Source of the DNA: Membranipora membranacea
Lineage: Eukaryota; Bryozoa; Gymnolaemata; Cheilostomatida; Membraniporidae
Direction of reading: 5' to 3'
Assembly: GCA_914767715.1 (NCBI GenBank)
Contig: OU612074.1
Location: 23,050,062-23,114,061 of the forward strand
Length of the DNA: 64,000 nt
Below, piece by piece: positions 40,901 through 50,985 of the stretch. The stretch's first letter is position 1. The number at the start of each line of letters is the position of its first letter. A model generated the notes under the pieces. That model was not told the origin of the DNA. It worked only from the letters and a program-made list of their open reading frames with translations, and did not search any database. The position numbers were made by a program, and so were the translations under genes.

Positions 40901-43900
40901 TCTGAATACTTTACAGGATCTCAATTGAAACAGCTTTCAAGAATTATCTCCCATCAATCTATGTAAAGTATTGCTAGGAATCTTCTCAGCTTTGAGCTGT
41001 CAAGCAAAAAGTGAAATCACTATCAAACATCGATGAAAGTGCCCAGAATTTTTGATTTATAAGACCTATTCAGTTATAATACCTGGTTACTTATTTGAAA
41101 AAACTGTCAGGAATCCCTGTCATGCAGCAAAGTGTTGAGATAAGCGATTAGCATCCTAACAAATAGTCATAGCCAAGTCAGCAAAAGAGTACTTGGGTGC
41201 GGATAGCTTAAACATATGTTGAGAACACAAAACTTATTCTTGTCCATTTACCAGAAAACTTGTTAACCATATCTGAACCCATGTTCCTGAGGATTGATGA
41301 CTTGGACAGTTTTGTAGGGTTGTTTTAGGTCAGGAATCATGCTTATCTGCTTTTTTTTGGAGAAGCCTATAAACTTAAGTGACGTTTGCTTGTTGTTTGT
41401 TGTTAGTATGTACCATTATTATCTCATGATGAGACACCATTTGTGAGTTTTGTCTTACCCCTTGATAATGGGGGATCACTGATTATTGAACTTTTTCACA
41501 ACTACAATTCTGAGCATCCCATCCCATACCGCTTGTGTTCCCATTCACTAAAGTGGGCTAAAATCTTGACACTAAGAAATAACAGTGCCTTAGCCGTGAG
41601 GCGGTCGTATTCCCTGCCAAATTGCTCTCAGTTTGCAGGCAGCTCGGAGCACACCTTGGGCGTCAATTGAAGCCAGGGGTAGGTAGACTGCACCGGGATT
41701 TGAACCCAAGATCTCCAATGCTTGTGCATAAGAGGGCAGGGTCTCAAACCAACTGAGCTACCGTCTAATCTTAGTAGGAATTCAATAAACTTCATAGCCA
41801 TATCTGCTGGCTGAGATGAATAGTGTTAAAAGGTTTCAAAGATACTCCAAAACTGTTAAGGATGATAGATCGGAAACATCACCAGATGTACTCACCACAG
41901 AAAATGAGACAATGATTCAATTCTGATTAGTAATTAATAAATTTTTGATAAATAAATGTTAAAATTAACGCCAAAATGTCGCTAGTTTTTTTTCTTGTCT
42001 TATATCAACAAATCTACACTTATCCCCCTTGATAAGTGAGGAAATCCCCTAGACAAAGATCAAATGCAGTTAATTAAAAGAGTGTTCTCTGTTATTCAAT
42101 ATATAGCTAGAGTTTGACACAGATACATACTTCCAAAACGATCTGAACTGGAGGAAGTGGAAACAGCTGAACGAATTATTACAAATAACTGAGCCTGTAA
42201 AAAAAGATAGATGGCCGGCAGGTCCGTCGGATATCACTGCTTCTTATCACCCTGAGCTGAACACAATGGGTGAGTCTGTCCAGGATTTAAATATCTCTCG
42301 CTGATCCAATAGGAAACACCTTAAAGAAGAATCATTCATCTCTTTCGATTGGCTGGCGTGGGCCATTGACCCTAGCCGACCTGCGATCGAATGATGGATA
42401 ATGAATTTGCCATGTATCCTAATACCTACAAAAATGAAGTTGGCGCTTACTCTTCAAAACAAACAAAAACAAACAAACAGCAACATAAATTAAACCTCAT
42501 CTTGCTGACCTTCATTTTAGCTTAGATATCGCCCCCTAGATATTTGGGGAAGAGACACGTTCAGGAGTGATTATAACACGGGCCTTTATATGAAATTAAC
42601 AAATAGCTTTTCTGGTATGTGTTAGAAGTTTATATTCCACTCTACTCAAACTTCTAAACAGAGTTTTGATTATATATTTTCAGTCTTACCTGCTGGTGCT
42701 CTTCAGCCTCCTTTCTATCACAAGCAGCAACCAATGTAAGTAAAATTAAAAAAGAGAATAGAACCCGATCTTATTGTCATTTTCCTAAGTCTTTAGATGA
42801 AGCCTGTTTTTGATAAAGCTATAAGTTATACGGCTTCGTTATTCCTATAACCAAAATATTGAGGAGTGTTAGCTAGATTTAATGGCTCTGATTGGCCTCT
42901 GATTGCAGGTCGCTGAATTACGGAGGAATGGGATCCTTCATCGGACATGCTATAACTCACGGATTTGATAATACAGGTATGACAAACTTTGTCTCTTTTT
43001 TTTCTTTTTTATTATACACTTCATTAGCTGTACAGTGATTAATGCCAATAAGAACATGCATACATCGAGATTAAAAGTTTACTAATAAAGATGATTACAA
43101 TATATCCCCGTTTATATTTGTGAAGAAAAAAATCAAGGCATCAATTTAGCAACATGCCATTTGTCTCAGGTTTGTGTTGCTGTAAACTCTGCAGTAACTT
43201 CATCATTGTACAAATGAGAAAATAATTCTTCATCCTTACATTGCATTGCATTTGCGCAAATTCATGATATCTGTGGCTCTTCATATTCCTTTCTTCACAA
43301 AAGGTCGATTGTATGACAAAGATGGAAATATTGGAGGACAGTTGTGGGATGACAAAACAGAATCTTCATTCACAGAGAAGACAGAGTGCATGATAAATCA
43401 ATATTCCTCTTATGAAATAGAAGAAATAAATCAAAATGTGAGTTGTTTGACAGTTATGAACCTTGTCGTTTGAGAAAAGCTTAGGAAAGACAATTTTTAG
43501 GACAACTTTTAAATGTGGTAGTTGTAATAAACCGAAAACATTCCACACTTGGTTTCAATCCACAAGTCTTGACGAAAAAAATGTTTGCCACAAACAATTG
43601 GCGACATCTCATATCTGTTTGCTTAGCAATAATGGGAAGTGAAATTTAAGCTAATCAAGAAATGATTTCTATCATACAGGTCAATGGTAAACACTCTTTG
43701 CCAGAAAATATCGCTGATAATGCAGCTATAAAGACAAGCTATGCGGCTTTCCTGAAACACGAAGAAAAGAACGGGCCAGGACAACGCCTACCTGGACTTA
43801 TGCAATATAATTCTAAAGAATTGTTCTTTCTCAGTTTTGCACAGGTATGAAACAGAACAGCAGAAAAGCTTTACATGGTTTTACTGCTCAAAATCACCAG

Positions 43901-44836
43901 AAGTTTATAATAAATGTGTTAATAATGGCTGCCACTCAAATCTAGTAGAGTGTAAACACTGTCTTTGATTTTATTAAAATTAGATGACACATACATGGTG
44001 AAATAGTCAAATACGATGGGCTGTATGTATTATTTTATTGATCAGTTATTCACTTGTCCCATTGCTTAGTGCACCTTATATACCTGTTTCAGATGTATTG
44101 TCGAATTGACAGAGAGTCAACCTTGAAGCATCATGTATCCGGAGGTCGGTTTATGAATAAAGCTCCTGGGAAATGGAGGTATGTTAACTAAATCTGACAT
44201 TAGTTCATGCTAGATAAATAACAAGTAAAGGCGATAACCCAAACATCTACGCCGAGTTACGTAGTTTGGCAATGGTCAGATCGAATGAGCTTCTTGGATA
44301 CGTGTGCATGACTTCAAGTAGTTAATAAGCAGGCCTGCTCATTATCACCATCAACTCGTCTTTCCCTTCGATGGTGAGATGAGGCCTACTATTCACTGCC
44401 AGGCTATTGGTGTTGTAGAAGACCTTGGTTCAAGCCCCACTGGGTAGCTTTCAAGTGTTATTGTCCCAACACACTCTCCCCTCCAACCTTGGGTGGATTT
44501 TACCCACAAAAACGTTCAGTCAAAAAAGCTAGATATTTAAACTGACCTTTCAAGTACTACAACTGAATACTCAGAGTATAATTGTCTCTTACAATAAATC
44601 ATTGATCACCAACTTACCTCTTCTAAGAATCAGACAACTCATAATCAAGAGGCTGTGGCAAAATATTACTAACTATAATTAAAATAAAATGAATCTATGT
44701 ATCGATGTCTATGTATCATGCCCATTCCTTTTACAGAGTTATCGGACCCTTATCAAATAATGATGAGTTCTCCAAAGTATTCAGCTGCCCTGTCGGTTCT
44801 GTGATGAACCCAGTAGAGAAGTGTACAGTCTGGTAG
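25937..44836 (+). CDS. M13 metallopeptidase homologue, copy B (complete), probable pseudopeptidase
   Basis: Complete 19-exon gene: 25937-25968 (putative first exon), 27082-27236, 27661-27705, 28834-28995, 29647-29730, 30261-30463, 30645-30824, 31262-31345, 32197-32424, 32833-32961, 33190-33288, 40688-40765, 42107-42269, 42684-42735, 42909-42976, 43304-43437, 43680-43844, 44093-44178, 44737-44836. The sum is 2247 nt, 748 codons plus TAG, close to human neprilysin. Short cytosolic tail, transmembrane helix about residues 23-46, then the M13 ectodomain with [14 protein letters not shown] (about 89-102), HAITH 578-582, ENIAD 641-645 and terminal CTVW. Both zinc-ligand His and the third-ligand Glu are kept; the catalytic Glu is Ala579. 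Other changed active-site positions are Thr537 (family Asn) and Lys710 (family His). Intron 11 is 7.4 kb because a LINE inserted into it. The frame is open, so the gene may be expressed with a non-catalytic role. Confidence 0.9.
26165..26211 (+). other. G-rich tract in intron 1, copy B
   Basis: Runs of 4, 7 and 10 G separated by short A/T linkers, about 200 bp after the putative first exon. Counterpart 57160-57189 in copy C. Sequence fits a possible G-quadruplex on the non-template strand. Confidence 0.6.
27082..27236 (+). CDS. Copy B exon 2: transmembrane anchor
   Basis: Encodes a basic stretch (KSQKILTK) followed by about 24 uncharged, mainly aliphatic residues rich in Ala, Leu and Ile, then basic residues and a Cys. 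This is the single signal-anchor helix of a type II membrane protein, as in M13 peptidases. Copy C exon 58068-58222 is the same length (155 nt) and nearly identical. Confidence 0.85.
27474..27620 (+). repeat. Unclassified interspersed repeat, intron 2 copy B
   Basis: Same family as 4405-4590 (GCATAACACACAGGTCTTCA, CCCCTATGTGTTGGTGAGCA). The counterpart in copy C is 58452-58595. Confidence 0.5.
28055..28180 (+). repeat. Degenerate SINE in intron 3, copy B
   Basis: GAGGGCTTGATTTGTTAGTG resembles the family A-box region, followed by TTGAAGGTCCTGGGTTCAGA (B-box). Counterpart 59684-59800 in copy C. Confidence 0.45.
28834..28995 (+). CDS. Copy B exon 4: N-terminal M13 signature
   Basis: Encodes the hallmark [14 protein letters not shown] just after the membrane stalk, where M13 proteins begin the peptidase_M13_N domain and place conserved disulphide cysteines. 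The last 32 bases of the copy A equivalent open the window (1-32). The copy C equivalent (60430-60591) has the same length but contains TAG. Confidence 0.9.
29298..29563 (+). repeat. tRNA-derived SINE in intron 4, copy B
   Basis: Orthologous-in-unit copy of the SINE at 351-615, same A-box and B-box (GGTTTCGAATCCC). Confidence 0.7.
31735..32150 (-). mobile_element. LINE 3' fragment in intron 8, copy B
   Basis: Same insertion as 2812-3215, with the same AATAAATTCAATTCAATTC tail on the minus strand. Confidence 0.65.
33357..33545 (+). repeat. Unclassified interspersed repeat, intron 11 copy B
   Basis: Counterpart of 4405-4590, same insertion in the paralogous intron. Confidence 0.5.
34458..35806 (-). 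mobile_element. Restriction-like-endonuclease LINE relic, intron 11 copy B
   Basis: Same insertion as in copy A, better preserved: a 350-codon minus frame (35806-34754) with the [12 protein letters not shown] block (29-40), CCHC residues Cys248, Cys251, His259, Cys264 and RPD at 337-339, then a second frame (34748-34458) beginning [10 protein letters not shown]. The two are separated by a 1-nt contraction of an A-run (7 A at 34761-34767 on this strand), which brings a stop after DIEKKH. The RT core is missing, so it is a dead 5'-truncated copy. Confidence 0.7.
35079..35232 (+). repeat. Source segment of a 154-bp direct duplication
   Basis: Part of the RLE-LINE relic; nearly identical to 35951-36104, 872 bp downstream, where it forms the 5' end of the LINE insertion. 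Few differences (for example CCAGGG/CCAGGT and TCAGTAG/TCGGTAG). Confidence 0.85.
35951..36104 (+). repeat. Duplicated 154-bp segment fused to LINE 5' end
   Basis: Begins immediately at the insertion junction and ends at GTTG, where unrelated LINE leader starts. At two sites it agrees with copy A rather than with the neighbouring source, as if copied before the source changed. Confidence 0.8.
36217..37755 (+). CDS. LINE ORF1 protein (512 aa)
   Basis: Probable RNA-binding chaperone of the retrotransposon. Residues 9-13 are a basic KKRKR likely to act as a nuclear signal. A globular block spans about 50-155 ([13 protein letters not shown]), resembling N-terminal ORF1 domains of invertebrate LINEs. 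Residues 160-220 are Ser/Thr/Asn-rich, CESC is at 220-223, a coiled coil runs about 224-285, and a C-terminal RRM-like part about 340-512. The frame is intact from ATG to TAA. The stop overlaps the ORF2 start (TAATG), suggesting coupled termination-reinitiation. No CCHC knuckles seen. Confidence 0.75.
   Translation: MEDSALSSKKRKRDDQDDDQQENKKEMPYYLNKLRALKKKLDSTTQDNSIEIKGTLDNIQIVLVCNSATYEVVKANFQSSLKEQGLYTSLQTNRDQTKTTVVAVVVTVKINKKGKKSLYTTNFYNTTSTILVNGIKDKDIFLDHYTKLFNDIPEHTINALNATIQQKCKEFITSEQGVNAAEVQLPSLENGYTSNQSSSTSVAMESTSSHNHQRTSGNTCESCSNIQSLISVMMSKISELEKKVKQQSTLIQKLVDQQPITDQIQHQFDQLETSINKHLTSKLECNSNSSPREKVSPNNQTASAQHWANYNHQRLNLPSTSSTNNNNRTSMRTQPPKEQKIDNSFRPIDNLVIDIKKDSMTYSNFNQDTIRRTLNKTFGPIIIEKVTRYNFNTNKPKIMIQFNHQETRNNILRKWNTDLFGGSSIRQTIDPRSLTENMGMLKGVPLDAEDSTVINDIKVLYPHATSERIFKEGKPMRMFKIKFHSHDDFLFSIKNGICLQSQSVKCQFEQMR
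37755..40511 (+). pseudogene. LINE ORF2: endonuclease-reverse transcriptase with two stops
   Basis: A 918-codon frame holding an APE-type endonuclease (Glu36 in AETFL, GDFNIN 141-146, SDH 205-207) and a reverse transcriptase (GHDGIS about 432, NYRPISILP about 489, FLDFKKAFD about 558, GVPQGS 618-623, catalytic YADD 649-652). Two in-frame stops interrupt it: TAA at 38937-38939 (codon 395, between endonuclease and RT) and TGA at 40380-40382 (codon 876, near the C-terminus). No frameshift was found. Catalytic motifs are intact, so the copy is young but dead in cis. Motifs fit the CR1/L2/Jockey side of LINEs; the exact clade is not resolved. Confidence 0.82.
41525..41770 (-). repeat. tRNA-derived SINE in intron 12, copy B
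   Basis: Same insertion as 7905-8152; B-box on the minus strand is TTGGGTTCAAATCCCGG. Confidence 0.7.
42909..42976 (+). CDS. Copy B exon 15 with degenerate zinc motif HAITH
   Basis: Identical in protein sequence to the copy A exon across the motif: His578, Ala579, His582. The Ala codon is the same GCT in both copies, so the substitution predates their duplication. Confidence 0.92.
43680..43844 (+). CDS. Copy B exon 17: third zinc ligand ENIAD
   Basis: Encodes [11 protein letters not shown], matching the M13 ENxxD motif. Glu641 aligns with neprilysin Glu646 (third zinc ligand) and Asp645 with Asp650. The site is intact, which suggests zinc binding could persist although the catalytic base is gone. 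The copy A equivalent is 10081-10245. Confidence 0.88.
44350..44520 (+). repeat. Possible SINE fragment in last intron, copy B
   Basis: Counterpart of 10735-10905 with the same B-box-like motif. Confidence 0.4.
44737..44836 (+). CDS. Copy B terminal exon
   Basis: Begins in the middle of the Arg codon that aligns with neprilysin Arg717 and ends KCTVW-stop, matching the conserved M13 C-terminus (CxxW). It is 100 nt, like copy A 11123-11222. Two decayed 100-nt relatives lie downstream of A and B. Confidence 0.9.
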
Positions 44837-46327
44837 AACTTGCGACAACGTAATCAGTAAAAGCAGAAATATTATATCATAGAAGCGCTTGAGTTATGAT
44901 TCGTCGGTCATCAACAGCAAAAAATAGCATAGCCGCAAGGAGTGACTGTTCACAGGTCATCAATAGCAACTGTAGAAATATTATACCAATGCTGTTATCA
45001 TCTGCAGTGATTATCGAGTATTAATTTTATTCAGTGTTAATTAAGTCATATACTCTAGCAGGTAAACCCTTGATACTTATCTCGACAGGTATTTCAAAAA
45101 AAAAAGTTTGTGCCTCATTCATATTCAGTAGGGTTTCCACCAGAAAGAGCATAGATCAATTATTGATCAAGAGATTAAACCTATAACAGTCACAAAATGT
45201 CATGTGTTTTGTTTTGATTTTACTAGTGTTCAAAAGGTTTTGTCCATTCAAATGAAATAGCAATAAATTCTCATTGCCGACTCAAACAGCCTGAGTGTAA
45301 GGGAGAGGGTAAGGTGTGGGCCTTTGGTCTCAATAATATGTAGTTTATTTTATTCATGATTTCATTCAATTCCTAATTGTACTCTTAACAAATTTTGGGC
45401 AACAGTAATGTATTGGTTTTAGAAAATCTGAAACAGTGCAGGTCAAAAACGACCCAAATTCCAAAAAGCAGAACAAATTTAAATTGGACCCAAAATTATC
45501 GAGCATATTTTTATTTTGTGTTATTATGATATTGTTGTTTGTTATGAATGTTGAATGAGGGCTGACGCAGTACGTGTTTGATTGTTATAGATAGAATTAT
45601 CTTCACTTGGGGTTGTAGCTTATAGTGAGAGGTTTAAATAAACGTGTTGACTTGCATAAGGTTAAACACTAACTGATTCATGTTCTATTGAATGCTACAT
45701 AGCATGCATATAAAGGATTAAATGATTGTGGGGTCAGAGGTTAACAATTGTAAAAAATAATTCATACTATATTTGCCCCTTCTTTCTTGATCAAAATTAG
45801 TCTCTTAAAAGAAAACTCTAATAATAGCCAAAATAAAACTCCTTTTGCTTCCAACACACATGTGTGGTAAAACTGATTTACTAAAGATTAAATTGCATAA
45901 ATGAAAATATTGCATGATGATAAGATGCTGACTGCTATCAAAAAAATAAGACACACCAAGTCACGCAAAAGGAATGGCAATCGTGCCACAGCCAGCAATG
46001 CAGCAGCGCAGGAAGACAGACCACTACACAGTCCCCCGCCACTCCGATGGAGCAAGGACACAGACATGAGAGAGACCCCTCAGCAACAGGAGTTCCCACA
46101 CAAGTAACAAGGAACAGGCCCAGCATATATCGACAAAATGGGCGCGCAGTCCAAACGCCTAATCCACAATCCACAGGCAGGAGTACCAACACTAAGCATC
46201 CCCAGACACAGGCGCGCATCAACATGGCATCACAACTCCTAAATATGATTGGCTAAAGGTCACTGGACTAATGCTATTTATAAATTGTTAACTGCTGTTA
46301 TTACTGGCTATTGTAAAGCCTGCTATT

Positions 46328-46685
46328 GATAAGTACCCTCCCGGTACAGGAAATGCTATGCAAAGCCTACATGATATTCTGTTGATAATCAAATTCTATT
46401 GATAAGTACCATCCCGGTACAGGAAATGCTATGCCAAGCCTATATGGTTGGCTGTTGATAATCAAATTCTATTGATAAGTACCCTCCCGGTACAGGAAAT
46501 GCTATGCCAAGCCTACATGGTTGGCTGTTGATAATCAAATTCTATTGATAAGTACCCTCCCGATACAGGAAATGCTATGCCAAGCCTACATGGTTGGCTG
46601 TTGATAATCAAATTCTGCTGATAAGTACCCTCCCGGTACAGGAAATGCTATGCCAAGCCTACATAGTTGGCTGTTGATATCACTG
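46328..46685 (+). repeat. 73-bp tandem repeat, five units
   Basis: GATAAGTACC begins at 46328, 46401, 46474, 46547 and 46620, an exact 73-bp period. Each unit has the inverted repeat GTACC-5 nt-GGTAC; unit 2 varies only in the loop, and only unit 4 breaks it (GATAC). Unit 1 differs most from the others near its end (ACATGATATTC). Confidence 0.92.
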
Positions 46686-47248
46686 TTAAATTCCAATATC
46701 TATTTTGTTTATTTTTATATAGTCGTATCCACTAAATTCGTGTCCTCATGCCTCGCCTAATCAAATGGATGTTGGCCCTGTATTTACGCAAGACTGTATT
46801 AAGGTTTGCCTATCTAATCAAATCTAATCTAATAAAATGATGCCTAAAATGATACTTGTGATTATTATAGTTACTAATTACTAGACTAATGGTTGAATAA
46901 TAATGCTAGAACTAATAAGTGATTATGATGTAATGCACGTAAAAATGATCTCTTTTTTTTCAGCATTTCTAAGGTCACCACTGCATTACCAAACTCTTCC
47001 CTTCTCGCTAGACATTGCTTCAAACTAAATTCACCTTTGATTATATTTCGTTTTCTCTTTTTTTTCTTCAGATTTTGGGGCTTTTCTTTCCCTTTCTGGC
47101 ATAGTTGGCCACATCCTGATACACAAGTGCCAAAATAAATTCGTTTTCTGTTATCTATTAATAGGTAAGATGTGTCCTTTGATATTGTAAAGTAGCTGAC
47201 GGAAAAGACAATATCATGCAATGTAGAAATAACAAATCTTGCAGTACT

Positions 47249-47779
47249 TTATTGTAAGTTAAAATATTCAAAGTTTGGCATTAAAGCTGGATCATCCTTT
47301 TGTTCCTTTGAAATGTCTATGAAATCAACAGCAGCTGCTGTTATTGTATTAATGCCTTTGCACCCATAATCTATATCATATGTGTGTTTAGCAGACCCAC
47401 TACTTTGTTTGTCGGCATATGATTCACATTTAATGTCTGATTCACCCAAAATTGTGGTGAGCACAGGAAGGTTGTCAACAAGGTCAAGCGGTGTTTGTGG
47501 TTCTGTTTGCTCATAAGGCCTCCTGGAAAGGCAATCAGCATTGGTATTAGTTTTCCCACATTTGTGTTTGATGTCATAGTTGTACGGCTCAAGCAATAGT
47601 GACCAGCGACCTAGTCTGCCCTTAGTTTCCTTTATGCTTTTCAACCATTTGAGGCTAATGTGGTCAGTGAGCACCAAAAAGTGTTTATCTGCAAGGAAAT
47701 GTTTGTATTTCTCTACTGCTGTAACCAGGGCTAGTCCCTCTTTGTGTGTTAAAGAATAATTTTGCTCAACCCCTCTAAA
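47249..47779 (-). mobile_element. Ty3/gypsy LTR-retrotransposon pol fragment (RNase H)
   Basis: Minus-strand frame open from 47779 through 47249. It begins EQNYSLTHKEGLALV and continues VLTDHISLKWL, ETKGRLGRWSLLLEPY and KTNTNADCLSRRPY, the standard order of the RNase H domain and its end in Ty3/gypsy pol. The reverse transcriptase and integrase are absent, and no LTR was recognised. A short fossil fragment. Confidence 0.8.
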
Positions 47780-48364
47780 TACACACTACACTTACTATTG
47801 TTATATTGTATACGTCTATTATGAGATTCCATAGAATCTAACCTGATACTATATCATATCTCATATCATATCTCATAAAATCAGCAACTTGAATTAATTG
47901 AGAACAGCTAACATACCTACGTCAAAATCTAGCTGTTTAATACCTAATGAGAATCTTAATATTCCCTACAGTACTATTAGTGGAAGTGTTACATGTGACT
48001 AATAAAATTTTAGAGTTATTAGGAGTACTACAGTTACTTAGGCCTACTTGGCAATGCTCCCAAATGATAACGTTTAACTTTGTTTATTAATTTGATTTGG
48101 CCGCTTAAAGTCTATGGGAATTGGGGCCTGACAGGTTTTTTTGGGGAAACTGGTAACGTTTTATATGGGGAACTCACATTCTTTGTACAGTTTCCTGCTG
48201 TGTGGCAAGCCTGCAATTCAGGATGATCCAGAGCAGCATACATGGATTGACCAGGAAAAGTTTAAGGTCTTTTTCTCAATCCCCTTGTTGGGAATGTTTC
48301 ATTTTGGGAATTCATGCTTTTGTAAACTTTTCCCTGCGGTGTTAAAGTCCTTGAAGTGTGATGC

Positions 48365-48805
48365 AGTCCCGGCCGTGGAAGATGTTGTTCATTTTCAAAA
48401 TCAAAATTGGACCACTCATTCGAGGCATGGAACCATAGTGAATGACATGCAGGCCTGGTTTAAAGAGCAAAAATACAACCAATATAATTGTTGTGTGTCT
48501 GAGAAGCCTGTATCATGTCTATAAAACTCAACTCTCTCCATTAGATTGAAAGGTTTATTACCTTAAACGGTGTTGCCACTAGTCTTAGTCTAACATTTTA
48601 TTACTATATGTACTGGTGCCAACACCTACTAGGGAACAACCATACAAGAGTGAGAGAGAAAAGTTGCTTCCTGTACACCATATAACTGGGATGGCTGAGA
48701 ATGATATAGTATAACATCAAGAGCTCCTTTGTAGACAGGTAATGAATATATACCAGGCTTAAAATAGTTGATTTACCTTTGCCTCCCTCAGCCCACATAC
48801 CATAA
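48365..48805 (+). repeat. Same repeat, unit B (plus, 5' truncated)
   Basis: Starts at AGTCCCGGCCGTGG, in the middle of the T-arm of the fuller copy at 15271-15860, then matches its whole body in the other orientation. It lies within a B-only stretch (about 48302-49025) whose empty site is near 16590 in unit A. 5' truncation is typical of LINE-mobilised SINEs. Confidence 0.65.
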
Positions 48806-49956
48806 CATAACTATACTATAACTATACAATAGCGATAATGAATATAATTATATAGCAAGCAGGGTTAATTACGCAATGATGGTTGCTGGTTGGGTAATGA
48901 TATATGGGTCAGTTTCAAACAATTCTAGAATTGTACAGAATTGTCCAACCATTCTTGGGTATGAAACGCAGTGCAGAAGGATGCCAGCTATTAGAACAAT
49001 GTGCTGAACACCGATTCCCGCTCACTGGTTTTCATATCCATTGAATAGTCTACAACATAGAGAAAACATAAGCCTATGTAAAAATACTCTTTTTCTAATT
49101 GATGATATCTTTTTATCTTTTATTTACAAACAAGGTATTATCGTCACCCTTTTAAATTTTAATGAAGAATAGAGATGATACCAATTGAACAGCACCTACC
49201 GGTGTCACTATGACCATGTTGAAATGCATCATCGGTTACAGTTAGATTTAAGTTGTATATCCCAAGCACACCTGCTTAAATTACCAGTACTAGCTAATCT
49301 AGCCAGGACATGGCCAGGTTTAAAAAAAAAACTTTCAACGTTAAATAAACTTCCTGTCTCACGTCACAAGCACAACAAAACAAAATGACAATGGTATAGT
49401 ATTATTATTATGGCAACTGACAAAGAGCGATCAGTATTCGATGAGGAAAAGCATATCATAAAATAATCAATTAGCACAACAATTTTGATGTGAGGTTTGA
49501 ATACGGCAGGATAATGTCTTTGATGCAGGTTGTTCTTTGGAACCCGTTTGACTGGAGAAAATGCATTGACCCATTCCACCCTACAATAAATCACTTGTCT
49601 ATCAACTTCCTAAATTAATCAAGAGATTATCAACAGGAGGATGCACTTATCCCTGAAGCCTCGGCAATTTTATCAGTCATAGTCCTGTTTGCTCAATGCC
49701 TGCCCCCCTGCCTTCCTGGGCCTTACCCAATGGGATGTTATATTGTGATTGACTGTATAAGCAGGGCTGGTGTATTTTCGGCTCTGATTGATCTAGTTTG
49801 CCGAGAAGAATGAATGCGACGATTTCGCCGACCCAAGACCCTTATATTTCAATGTCCTTTTACTTTATGCTGTTGGAATTGATGGAAATTTAGCACGACG
49901 TGCCGAAATAAAATCGAAATAAACAGTAAAGCACTCAACCATTCATTAATCATTAG

Positions 49957-50338
49957 GCCGTTTTTTGGCCCAGTCTTGAGTCTGACCGACAAATTACTAA
50001 GATGGAGGCTGGGACTGTGTAGTGTGAGTGACAAAAAACGGTTGACTGACCTTGTCTGACCGGCTTTTAAGACGGTGTCTGGCAATTCGAGCAGTGCTCG
50101 TTTTGCAGTCTCAAGACTGCCCATCTTAACACAAATTCCTAATTTAGCGATCACAATACTGCCCTTTGTTCTATCGCTCACATTTATTTTCTGTTTACAT
50201 TACTCTGAGACTGACATTGGCTAAGCCGGTGCTATGTAAACACATGCCAGTCTCAGACTCTGGCTCAGAGTTGGGGTTAAAGACTGCTCAGTCTTGAGTT
50301 GGTGGCCAGCTGACGGAGATGGCCTAATGTAAATGCAG
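49957..50338. mobile_element. MITE, unit B, left end deleted
   Basis: Same element as 17537-17937. The right inverted repeat (CCTAATGTAAATGCAGCTT) is kept, but the left one is lost in a small deletion joining CATTAGGCCG to TTTTTTGGCCCAG, so this copy could not move again. Confidence 0.6.
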
Positions 50339-50787
50339 CTTCACCGATATCAATTAAATCAAATTATTAATGCAGTTTAAGGTTCTTTAAAGAATGGCTA
50401 ATTGACTTTTTTAACTTAGTTAAGTGCAGATTATACAATGATCATGTTTTTCTTTTTTCCTTCTTTATAGCCTATTATTATTATCTAATAATCACATTAT
50501 CAAGCTTTCATGCCAGCACTGATTACAATGACCTCCCTTTCCTCTGCTCGTATCACTCGAGTCACAGCTTAGGCTTACACATAGAAAGGCTAATGTTTTC
50601 ATTAAAGGAAATAAGAATTAAGGAAAGACTGCCTCCCTTATCAAACCAACTACTAATGTTTCAATGTTGAACCCAAAGGTTCCCGAGTCAGGGTTATACA
50701 TCAATGTGTGCATTTGTAACCCCTCACGAGTATTGAAAACATGGGTGCTATTCCTCTGTTTAATCAGCTAGGCTAAGGCTTAAAAGT

Positions 50788-50985
50788 ACGAGGTGGCCCA
50801 GTTAGTTAGATCCTTGAGCATGCAAATGGTGAAGATTGTTGGTCTGAATTCCACTGTAGTCCATCAACTACTCGGGTTTGGTTGCCCCCAGGTGTGTTCC
50901 AACCTGACGGCAAACTTAGAGCAACCTGCGCAGACAATGCACACAAATTCCGCTGCCCATGCTTCAGGATGTGGCGTGTGATAAG
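50788..50985 (+). repeat. tRNA-derived SINE, spacer B-C
   Basis: Counterpart of 18386-18580. Confidence 0.6.

Larger units (their letters stand above)
45528..48040. other. Unit-B-specific block in the spacer
   Basis: Replaces the unrelated A block 13165-16328. Contents: an unrecognised, relatively GC-rich stretch at 45900-46260 with only short frames, the 73-bp satellite, a LINE-tail-like run TCTAATCAAATCTAATCTAA at about 46813-46835, and a Ty3/gypsy fragment. It may be several nested insertions. Confidence 0.5.

Noticed and set aside
45938-46225. 95-codon Cys/Leu-rich minus-strand frame
   Set aside because: Overlaps an unassigned GC-richer stretch open in several frames; composition effect, no domain.
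46328-46685. CRISPR array (regular repeats)
   Set aside because: Whole 73-bp units repeat without unique spacers, in a eukaryotic genome with no cas genes.
46886-47221. 111-codon minus-strand frame with a Lys/Arg-rich stretch
   Set aside because: Low-complexity A/T-rich sequence, no recognisable domain and no counterpart in unit A.
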